Positions 34,277 through 41,327 of a stretch of DNA of 64,000 bases are shown here, piece by piece; position 1 is the first letter of the stretch, and every line of letters starts with the position of its first letter. Made by a program: the position numbers and the translations under genes. The DNA is taken from positions 62,001 through 126,000 of the forward strand of contig JBPDWA010000008.1 of assembly GCA_051295955.1 (NCBI GenBank), given 5' to 3'. The DNA comes from Enterococcus faecalis_A. Lineage in GTDB: Bacteria; Bacillota; Bacilli; Lactobacillales; Enterococcaceae. The notes under the pieces are model-generated. The model was not told the origin of the DNA. It was given only the letters and a program-made list of their open reading frames with translations, and did no database searches.

Positions 34277-34717
34277 TTAACCCGGAAGGCTTGGAAGTCT
34301 CTGAAAACCAAGAGCTGGAGTCAGAAGAGTGATCTTCTGATTTATTTTTTTTTTTTGGATTTTTAGGATTTCAGATACTGAAACAATATTCTTATCACCA
34401 AATTTAAAGTTAAGATCATCAAATTTTCCATCTATCGAAATGTTTCCGTCGAATTCTTCTTGATAAGGCATGATATCAGCTGAAAAATTATTATTCTTGT
34501 CCTTATTAAAATATCCATAGAAGACTAAAGCACCCATAGGTGTTTTATCAACTTTTGTGAAGGTTAACGAATCAATATTGTTATAGTTATACTTAAAAAA
34601 TAGTTCAATCCGTTCTTTTTGTTTGTTTAGATAGTTGTTATAGTTATAGTAATTCAAGCCGATCACTCCTAAAATAATCATTAATAGTGACAATAAAATT
34701 TTTTTCTTAATTTTCAT
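34277..34717 (-). CDS. DUF1433-like membrane-anchored protein, putative immunity protein (copy 2)
   Basis: This 146-residue paralogue of the previous gene has the same N-terminal hydrophobic segment (KKILLSLLMIILGVIGLNYY) and the same KQKERIELFFKYNYNNIDS core. ATG 34717 aligns with the start of copy 1; an ATG two codons earlier is possible. Copy 1 ends just after VSEILKAQ, while this one runs through a stretch of twelve A into about 27 extra residues. With one A fewer, translation would stop right after the A-run. The tail may thus be an artefact, a slippage product or a frameshift. Divergent from the lipase gene with 59 bases between. Confidence 0.65.
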   Translation of the reverse strand: MKIKKKILLSLLMIILGVIGLNYYNYNNYLNKQKERIELFFKYNYNNIDSLTFTKVDKTPMGALVFYGYFNKDKNNNFSADIMPYQEEFDGNISIDGKFDDLNFKFGDKNIVSVSEILKIQKKKINQKITLLTPALGFQRLPSLPG

Positions 34718-34776
34718 AGTCATAACATCCTTTTTATGTCATACTTGTCGATAAGTATATCATAAGGGGTGTTATT

Positions 34777-35910
34777 ATGGTTAAAACTAACAAAGATTAT
34801 TTTAAACTTACAAATACTGCATACAAAAATAAGAAGGTGGGAGATAAAATCAAAGCCCCTGAGATCGAAGAATATCAAGTCATTACTGTTCTCAACAACC
34901 CCGATCGTAATGGCGCAGAAGGGATTGCGGTCGTGCCGATTATTAAAGGGCAAACAGATTATTCGCAAGTGACGATTTCTTATAAAGGAACAAATTTATT
35001 TGATTTTGATGGAGATTTCAGTGCGGATGTGCAACAAATTGTCATGGGGAATAAAAATAAAATAAATTATGAAACAATTCCCGGAACAACTATTCGAGTA
35101 CCGGTTGCAGGGAAAAGTCAATTCGATACAGCGTACGCTTTTGCTCAACAACTAAAAGCCGATCCCCAGTTTAAAAACGCAACCTTTGACTATACCGGCC
35201 ATAGCCTAGGCGGTGGGTTAGCCACCTATGTTGCTGCGGAGTTTGGCGAATGTGCTACGGTTTTTTCAGCGCCCAATATTTATCGCCTATTAAGTGCCAA
35301 AGCGCAAGCGTGGGTGACATCAGGTCAGGCGCATGAAATAATCACCAATTACACACATATGAATGACAGTGTGGGTAATTTTGACCAATTTGGCGCACCG
35401 TTGGTTGGTAAACGTGTATATACAAAAAGTAACAAAGAGCTGGAATCGTTTATTATGAAGTTATTAACGCTGGGTGGACATCCTACTCAAACATTTGTCG
35501 ATATCTTTACTAGCGATGGTAGTTTACAGTTATTATTTGCACCGGCTTTATTAAGAGCGACTGCGGAGGAATACGACCAGCTGAAATATACTGCTAGCCA
35601 AATGAAAAAAACAATTGAACAATATGAATGGAATGAAGCCGAAGCAGTGATGGTATTACAAAAACATATTCAAAGTGAAGCGAATGGGGCATATTCAGAA
35701 TTGGAGGATCATGAAATTCAAGATATTATCAAGGCTGCCGCAGCTTATTCAGCTGACGATCTGTATTACGCCCATAATCCTGAAGTAGTGGCGGAATTGA
35801 AAGAAAAACTACAAAAGATAGCGTCAGATTTAGGGGAATTTGCTTATAAACTACGAATGGCTGCCGTTAAAGCCGAAGCCACTGATGAAGAAATCGCCAC
35901 CAGTTTTTAG
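34777..35910 (+). CDS. Lipase-domain protein with C-terminal helical region, putative type VII-secreted toxin (TslA-like)
   Basis: This 377-residue protein has an alpha/beta-hydrolase lipase domain (about 1-245) with nucleophile elbow TGHSLGGGLATY (Ser 143), candidate Asp 197 or 203 and His 235 (GGHPTQ). The C-terminal part (about 265-377) is charged and predicted all-helical, like an LXG-type targeting domain placed at the C terminus. There is no signal peptide. S. aureus TslA, a type VII-secreted lipase, has this reversed layout and is flanked by small helical partners and DUF1433 immunity genes, as here. ATG 34777 follows GGGGTG. The secretion apparatus itself is not in the window. Export and antibacterial action are inferred. 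Confidence 0.75.
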   Translation: MVKTNKDYFKLTNTAYKNKKVGDKIKAPEIEEYQVITVLNNPDRNGAEGIAVVPIIKGQTDYSQVTISYKGTNLFDFDGDFSADVQQIVMGNKNKINYETIPGTTIRVPVAGKSQFDTAYAFAQQLKADPQFKNATFDYTGHSLGGGLATYVAAEFGECATVFSAPNIYRLLSAKAQAWVTSGQAHEIITNYTHMNDSVGNFDQFGAPLVGKRVYTKSNKELESFIMKLLTLGGHPTQTFVDIFTSDGSLQLLFAPALLRATAEEYDQLKYTASQMKKTIEQYEWNEAEAVMVLQKHIQSEANGAYSELEDHEIQDIIKAAAAYSADDLYYAHNPEVVAELKEKLQKIASDLGEFAYKLRMAAVKAEATDEEIATSF

Positions 35911-35931
35911 TGATCAAGGAGGAACTTACAT

Positions 35932-36327
35932 ATGGCACTTTTTAATGAACGCTCATATGAAACCGTAATTAGCGGCTTGCAGCGTAAGATTGATTTTGAA
36001 GCCAGTTTGAAAGAGCCGAATATTTCAGTTATTACATTATATAAAAGTGAAATTACCTACTATCAAAAATTGGAAAAAAAACGCCAACAGAGATTAGCGT
36101 TAGTTGCTAAATGTGAAAGCGTCTTTGCTCCTTTGAAAGAGAACGCTCAACAACTACAAACCAACCTGCAAAATGAACAATATACATTAGCCAGCAGTAT
36201 GGAAATTTTTGTAGAAAATGCGCCAGACATGGTGAAAGGACAAGCAGGTACCGCTTTTGCTCAAGATGTTTCCGTGCTGAGAAATACCGTTATAGAAACT
36301 AACGGTTTATGTGAAGCAATTACTTAA
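35932..36327 (+). CDS. Small helical protein, putative partner of the secreted lipase
   Basis: This 131-residue protein is almost wholly helical with heptad-like stretches (KSEITYYQKLEKKRQQRLALVAK is typical), no signal peptide and no membrane segment. It starts 21 bases after the lipase stop behind an AAGGAGG site, so the two are co-expressed. Small helical proteins of this size, related in shape to WXG100/Lap proteins, pair with the helical domain of type VII substrates before export. I cannot assign a named family. It is the last gene of the cassette before the znuB promoter. Confidence 0.65.
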   Translation: MALFNERSYETVISGLQRKIDFEASLKEPNISVITLYKSEITYYQKLEKKRQQRLALVAKCESVFAPLKENAQQLQTNLQNEQYTLASSMEIFVENAPDMVKGQAGTAFAQDVSVLRNTVIETNGLCEAIT

Positions 36328-36518
36328 AGGAAGTTCAACCTTTGAATCCAATACATTGAATGTTAGATAATTATACAAAAAAAGAAGCAGAATAAAGCAA
36401 AACTATGGTGTTTTATCTTAAGGGAACAAGTAAGCTCATTTTTTTTTGCTGGTTTACTGCTTTTTTTTTGACTTTTTATAAGTTTCCATGAGAATCCGAT
36501 AAGGGCCTGTATTTTTTC

Positions 36519-36581
36519 TTGACGTCCTTTTTTTGTTCTGCTAAAGTATAAATTGTCTCTAAATCGAAATTTTTACGATTT
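36519..36581 (+). promoter_or_regulatory. znuB promoter with Zur-like operator
   Basis: TTGACG (36519-36524) and TAAAGT (36542-36547, extended by TGC) are 17 bases apart. After 13 bases comes a Zur-like box (36561-36581), core TCGAAATTTTTACGA, with full outer arms AAATCG and CGATTT. The -35, -10 and box spacing is identical to that of the znuA promoter. The 36328-36518 stretch before it holds poly-T tracts and a weak hairpin but no gene. Confidence 0.75.
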
Positions 36582-36651
36582 ATAATAGATAGAAAAATAG
36601 ATTCATTGAATAATATACTTTATACTTTTAATCATAAGGAGTGGAATAGGC

Positions 36652-37488
36652 ATGGAAATGTTTGCTTATGAATTCATGAAAAAAGCTTTTTTAGCTGCAG
36701 GTTTTATTTCAGTGATTGCGCCAATGTTAGGTGTTTTTCTAGTAATCCGCCGGCAATCCTTAATGGCTGATACGCTTTCCCATGTTTCTTTAGCCGGTGT
36801 GGCATTAGGTTTTTTTCTTAATTGGAATCCCAATCTAATGACGATGGTGGTGGTAGTGGCAGCAGCGATTATTTTGGAATATTTACGGATGATTTACAGT
36901 ACGTATTCGGAAATTTCGATTGCAATTTTAATGGCGGGCGGCTTGGCACTAGCACTGGTTTTAATGAATTGGAGCGGTGGCAACTCAGCTACGACGATTC
37001 AATCATATTTATTTGGCTCGATTGTGACAATCACTTGGGGGCAAGTCGCTATTTTAGCTGGCCTGTTTGTGATTTTGGTTATTTTGTTCTCGCTGTTTAA
37101 ACGTCCTATGTACGTGATGACCTTTGACGAGGATACTGCTCACGTAGACGGGTTACCAATTCACTTAATGTCTATGCTGTTCAATGTGATTACTGGTGTG
37201 GCCATTGCAATGATGATTCCTATTGCTGGAGCACTATTGATTTCCGCTATTATGGTGTTGCCAGCTGCAATTGGTATGCGCATTGGCAAAGGCTTTAATA
37301 CAGTGATCATCGTCAGCGTTATTATGGGCTTAATCGGTATGTTGTCAGGTCTGACTGGTTCGTTTTATTTAGAAACCCCGCCTAGCGCTACCATTACACT
37401 CATTTTTATCGGACTGTTTTTGATAGTCAACCTTTCTAAACGCGTAGTTATCAGCCACCAAAGAAGCAAAAGAATAAATGAAAAGTGA
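36652..37488 (+). CDS. znuB: Zinc ABC transporter permease
   Basis: This 278-residue ABC-3 family permease has about eight membrane helices and forms the zinc channel with ZnuC and ZnuA. Family features include VFLVIRRQSLMADTLSHVSL (the ATPase-contact loop, about 24-43) and the later stretch GALLISAIMVLPAAIGM. ATG 36652 follows AAGGAGTGG. It is normally the third gene of a znuACB or adcACB operon; here it is separated from znuC by nearly 3 kb but has its own Zur-controlled promoter, so co-regulation is preserved. Confidence 0.93.
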   Translation: MEMFAYEFMKKAFLAAGFISVIAPMLGVFLVIRRQSLMADTLSHVSLAGVALGFFLNWNPNLMTMVVVVAAAIILEYLRMIYSTYSEISIAILMAGGLALALVLMNWSGGNSATTIQSYLFGSIVTITWGQVAILAGLFVILVILFSLFKRPMYVMTFDEDTAHVDGLPIHLMSMLFNVITGVAIAMMIPIAGALLISAIMVLPAAIGMRIGKGFNTVIIVSVIMGLIGMLSGLTGSFYLETPPSATITLIFIGLFLIVNLSKRVVISHQRSKRINEK

Positions 37489-37592
37489 GGAGAAAACGAA
37501 AGTTTTTCTCCTTGTTTTTAATATTTTAAAAGAAAGGGCGAACAATTTTCCTGTTTTTTTAAAAAAAACTCGAATTTTTTCTTAAAAGCCCT

Positions 37593-37598
37593 TATAAT
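37593..37598 (+). promoter_or_regulatory. Probable -10 element of purR
   Basis: TATAAT lies 36 bases before the TTG start of purR; the -35 is not clear. Two CGAA-containing elements upstream (37539-37543 and 37571-37575) weakly resemble PurBoxes, but match too poorly to call. Confidence 0.4.
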
Positions 37599-37634
37599 AG
37601 GGAACGATATTAAGAAAGAAGAGGAGTGACGAGT

Positions 37635-38456
37635 TTGAAAATTCGGAGAAGTGAACGGTTAATTGATATGACGCAATATTTGTTAGATCATCCCCATACA
37701 TTAGTTTCTTTGACATATTTTGCTGAACGTTATCAATCGGCGAAATCCTCCATTAGTGAAGACTTAGCGATTATAAAAAAGACGTTTAATAAACGCGGCA
37801 CGGGCATTTTAGAAACGATTCCGGGGGCTGCCGGGGGCGTCCAATTTATTCCGGAGATCGCTTACGAAGAATCAAAAAAAATTATTTTGGATTTGTGTGA
37901 ACGCCTGTCAGAACAAGACCGCTTGTTGCCAGGAGGCTATGTTTATCTATCTGATTTATTAGGACAACCGGATTTATTGCGTCAAGTTGGTCGGATTATT
38001 GCTTCCAAATATGTCGGCAAACAAATTGATGCTGTGATGACAGTAGCCACTAAAGGTGTTCCTATTGCTCAAGCTGTCTCCTATTATTTAAATGTTCCGT
38101 TTGTCATTGTTAGACGAGATTCTAAAATTACCGAAGGCTCAACGGTTAGTGTTAACTATGTATCGGGTTCTTCTGAACGAATTGAGAAGATGGAACTGTC
38201 GAAACGCAGCTTAGCTCGTGGTTCAAAGGTTCTAGTAGTAGATGATTTTATGAAAGGCGGCGGTACTGTTAACGGTATGAAGAGCATGATTGAAGAATTT
38301 GAAGCCGAATTAGTAGGCATTACAGTTTTTGCGGAGTCAAAATTTAATGGCCGCCGAGCAATTGATGACTATACTTCTCTTTTATATGTAGAAGATGTGG
38401 ATACTCAAACAAAAACAATCAAAGTTGTTCCCGGCAATTATTTTGCTGAAGCATAG
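37635..38456 (+). CDS. purR: Purine operon regulator PurR
   Basis: This 273-residue regulator has a winged-helix N-terminal domain and a phosphoribosyltransferase-like C-terminal domain. The PRPP-binding motif is VLVVDDFMKGGGT (about 203-215). The start is taken as TTG 37635 (MKIRRSERLIDMTQYL), which matches the start of B. subtilis PurR and has GAGGAG at 37621-37626; a GTG nine bases earlier overlaps that site. PurR senses PRPP and controls purine genes, as repressor in Bacillus and activator in Lactococcus. The next gene is glmU, as in Bacillus. Confidence 0.94.
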   Translation: MKIRRSERLIDMTQYLLDHPHTLVSLTYFAERYQSAKSSISEDLAIIKKTFNKRGTGILETIPGAAGGVQFIPEIAYEESKKIILDLCERLSEQDRLLPGGYVYLSDLLGQPDLLRQVGRIIASKYVGKQIDAVMTVATKGVPIAQAVSYYLNVPFVIVRRDSKITEGSTVSVNYVSGSSERIEKMELSKRSLARGSKVLVVDDFMKGGGTVNGMKSMIEEFEAELVGITVFAESKFNGRRAIDDYTSLLYVEDVDTQTKTIKVVPGNYFAEA

Positions 38457-38464
38457 ATGAAAAG

Positions 38465-38509
38465 GAAGTGGTCTTGTAGCAAAGTCTATCAAGAATCGCT
38501 TCTTTTTTT
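38465..38509 (+). terminator. Terminator after purR
   Basis: GAAGTGGTCTTGTAG pairs imperfectly with CTATCAAGAATCGCTTC, followed by seven T. glmU may still be reached by read-through or its own promoter. Confidence 0.7.
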
Positions 38510-38649
38510 ACTTAAGCAATAACAAGTTGCGAATTGGTCTACCTTTTTTTCTGCATACATCTATTGAAAAACAAGCAAGTTTAAGCTACACTTATACAGA
38601 TGTAAAAAGGACAAAACGGTTCAATTATATTAATTTCGAGGTGAAAAAG

Positions 38650-40026
38650 TTGGAAAATAGATTTGCAATTATTCTGGCAGCCGGTAAAGGTACGCGTATG
38701 AAATCAAAACTTTATAAAGTTTTGCATCCTGTGGCAGGAAAGCCAATGGTGGAACATATTTTAGATCAAGTGGAAAAAACCAAACCTGCTACTGTCGTTA
38801 CCGTAGTTGGTCATGGAGCAGAAACAATTAAGGAATATTTAGGCACACGCAGCGCTTACGCACTTCAAGAAGAACAATTAGGAACAGGTCATGCAGTGAT
38901 GCAAGCTCAAGACTTGTTGGCCGGAAAAAAAGGCACGACGTTAGTTATCACAGGGGATACTCCGCTTTTGACTGCGGAAACTTTGACAAATTTATTTGAC
39001 TATCACCAAGGGAAAAATGCGAGCGCGACAATCTTAACGGCACATGCTGAAGACCCTACTGGCTATGGTCGCATTATTCGGGATCATGTAGGTATTGTGG
39101 AACGTATCGTCGAACAAAAAGACGCCAATGAACAAGAAGCATGCGTACAAGAAGTAAACACCGGCACCTTTTGCTTTGACAACGAATTGTTATTTTCCGC
39201 TTTAGAGAAAATTGATACAAATAATGCACAAGGAGAGTACTATTTAACAGATATTATTGAAATTCTGAAAAAAGACGGTAAGTCCGTCGCTGCTTTCCAA
39301 ATGGATGATTTTGAAGAAGCTATGGGCGTAAATGATCGAGTGGCGCTTGCCAAAGCTAATAAAATCATGTACAAACGCTTAAATACCATGCACATGCAAA
39401 ATGGCGTTACTTTTATTGATCCTGAACATACTTATATCGATGAAGGTGTGATTATTGGCTCTGACACCGTAATTGAAGCAGGCGTTCAGCTAAAGGGAAA
39501 AACTGTGATCGGTTCTGATTGTTTCATCGGCGCACAAACAGAAATCGTGGACAGCACAATTGAAGACCAAGTATCCATTCAACAATCCGTTATTGAGCAA
39601 AGTATCGTTCGCTCTGGCGCAGATGTGGGACCTTTTGCTCATTTGCGACCTAATTCAGATGTCGGCGCACATGTCCACATTGGTAATTTTGTTGAAATTA
39701 AAAATGCTTCCATTGACGAAGGCACCAAAGTAGGACATTTGACCTATGTGGGTGATGCTAAACTTGGCAAGGAGATCAACGTCGGTTGCGGTGTTGTCTT
39801 CGTTAATTACGACGGCAAAGACAAGCATCAAACAGTGGTAGGCGACCATGCTTTTATCGGTTCAGCAACAAATTTGATCGCGCCAGTAACTATTGGCAAG
39901 AATGCAGTCACAGCAGCTGGCTCTACCATTACCGACAATGTTGCCGATAATGATTTGGCGATTGCTCGTCAAAGACAACAGAATAAAACTGATTACGCCA
40001 AAAAATTTCCTTATATGAATGAATAA
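38650..40026 (+). CDS. glmU: Bifunctional UDP-N-acetylglucosamine pyrophosphorylase / glucosamine-1-phosphate acetyltransferase
   Basis: This 458-residue enzyme makes UDP-GlcNAc for peptidoglycan and teichoic acids. The N-terminal uridylyltransferase domain carries LAAGKGTRMKS (about 9-19). The C-terminal hexapeptide beta-helix (about 250-455) performs acetylation and contains GPFAHLRPNSDVG, the KVGHLTYVGD stretch and the catalytic-loop region NYDGKDKHQT. A TTG start at 38650 is chosen because GAGGTG lies just upstream and GlmU proteins begin at this point; the longer frame upstream crosses the promoter region. In Bacillus and E. faecalis prs follows; here it does not. Confidence 0.95.
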   Translation: MENRFAIILAAGKGTRMKSKLYKVLHPVAGKPMVEHILDQVEKTKPATVVTVVGHGAETIKEYLGTRSAYALQEEQLGTGHAVMQAQDLLAGKKGTTLVITGDTPLLTAETLTNLFDYHQGKNASATILTAHAEDPTGYGRIIRDHVGIVERIVEQKDANEQEACVQEVNTGTFCFDNELLFSALEKIDTNNAQGEYYLTDIIEILKKDGKSVAAFQMDDFEEAMGVNDRVALAKANKIMYKRLNTMHMQNGVTFIDPEHTYIDEGVIIGSDTVIEAGVQLKGKTVIGSDCFIGAQTEIVDSTIEDQVSIQQSVIEQSIVRSGADVGPFAHLRPNSDVGAHVHIGNFVEIKNASIDEGTKVGHLTYVGDAKLGKEINVGCGVVFVNYDGKDKHQTVVGDHAFIGSATNLIAPVTIGKNAVTAAGSTITDNVADNDLAIARQRQQNKTDYAKKFPYMNE

Positions 40027-40105
40027 AAAAAAGTAGTATTTTTCAGATTTTTCCTGAAAAAATTGAAAAGAAATCGAAAAAATGAAACAAATAGTCTTTT
40101 TAAGA

Positions 40106-40155
40106 AATAACGCAATCAAAAAACACTTAATGGTTTTTGAATGCGTTATTTTTAT
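40106..40155 (+). terminator. Terminator after glmU
   Basis: AATAACGCAATCAAAAAAC pairs with GTTTTTGAATGCGTTATT around a short loop, followed by TTTATG. Confidence 0.8.
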
Positions 40156-40270
40156 GTGTTTTTTTAAAATTTATCTGTATTTTGTTTATTATATACGATA
40201 AAATAATGTAAATGGTCCGATAAGTATTTCTGTGTTGATGGGAGAAATAAAAGGATAAAGGAGTAGAAAA

Positions 40271-41149
40271 ATGGGTAAAGAATTATTAAAATTTTTAAGA
40301 CTTAAAGACAATGAAATTACCACTGAAAGGATTCAAATTGAAGAAAATCTTTTGCGTTTTGACAATTTTACTTTGCAACTAAGTAATATCTCACAAATAT
40401 ATGCAGGAGAGAAGAAATTCCAGCTGCCTCGTTGGGTGATTATTTTATTCATCATATCAATTATGATATTGGCTAATTTTCCTTATTGGGGTTTGTTGGG
40501 ATTACTTGTATCAGGTGGATACTCTTTTTTGATTTATCAAGATTTTATGAATGAACGACTCTTTTTGTCCTTTAGTTTAAATTCTGGAAAAATGTATGAA
40601 CTGCGCTTTCGGGAACATCAATTTTTAGCAGCTGTACGAAAAGAAGTGGAGCAAGCATTTCATTCTCAAAAAGTCCATGCGGTGATTAATATCGCTGAAC
40701 AAAAAATTGTTAACGGGGATCATCACGAAGTTTATGGCGATTATGCTAATGTCAATTCGGGAATCCAAACGGATAATATTTTACATTCTCATAACGAAGA
40801 TAGCTTCAATCAAACTGATGCTTCTTTTACGATGGGGGATATTCAAAATAGTTCTCTTCATTCAACTGCGTTTGGCAGAGAAAACTTTGTCAAAGGACAG
40901 CCAACGCCTGTGTTTTATGATTGGACAAAGATTCAACAAGGATTGCAGCAAGTAAAAGCGATGGTAACGGATGAATCAACGCTAGAAGCAGCAGTTACAA
41001 AAGCACTGTCAGCAGCTAAACATCAAGATCAATTGGCGTTTGAGCAAACCGTGAGAGAACATCGTTCAGACTTTATGTCCGGCTTTTTCAAAGATACAGC
41101 AAGCGGTTTGTTGGTTCAAATTGTTGCTAGAGTTTTGGGGATTGTTTAG
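40271..41149 (+). CDS. Unknown membrane protein with cytosolic C-terminal domain
   Basis: This 292-residue protein is not confidently assigned. Residues 1-52 are polar (an N-terminal domain reminiscent of DUF6232-type proteins), two hydrophobic helices follow (about 57-90, split by FPYWG), then a soluble part. A middle region rich in Asn, His and Gly (about 145-205, with repeated D/N-G-D and SFNQTDASF) looks flexible. The last 85 residues are helical. ATG 40271 follows AAGGAG. It is a single gene between glmU and the 5'-nucleotidase. It could be a membrane sensor or effector, but nothing proves this. Confidence 0.6.
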   Translation: MGKELLKFLRLKDNEITTERIQIEENLLRFDNFTLQLSNISQIYAGEKKFQLPRWVIILFIISIMILANFPYWGLLGLLVSGGYSFLIYQDFMNERLFLSFSLNSGKMYELRFREHQFLAAVRKEVEQAFHSQKVHAVINIAEQKIVNGDHHEVYGDYANVNSGIQTDNILHSHNEDSFNQTDASFTMGDIQNSSLHSTAFGRENFVKGQPTPVFYDWTKIQQGLQQVKAMVTDESTLEAAVTKALSAAKHQDQLAFEQTVREHRSDFMSGFFKDTASGLLVQIVARVLGIV

Positions 41150-41327
41150 CATCCGATTTGGTTACTGTGAATTTTCTAAAAACAGTAACTAAAAAAGCGC
41201 AAAATGTTTTTTTATAAGCAACTCAGGGGTTGGTTTGGCACTTGTCGTTTAAAGGCAAATGGTTAGTAGTAGATGATTGATACAGCGATTGATATTGATC
41301 GAAAACAACCTTAAAAGGAGGATTTTT

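Noticed and set aside
34769..34972. Plus-strand frame overlapping the lipase start
   Set aside because: Shadow frame of the lipase gene, which has a better ribosome site and clear domain homology.
37531..37580. PurBox pair upstream of purR
   Set aside because: Only the CGAA cores match; the remaining bases and the spacing do not fit AWWWCCGAACWWT well.
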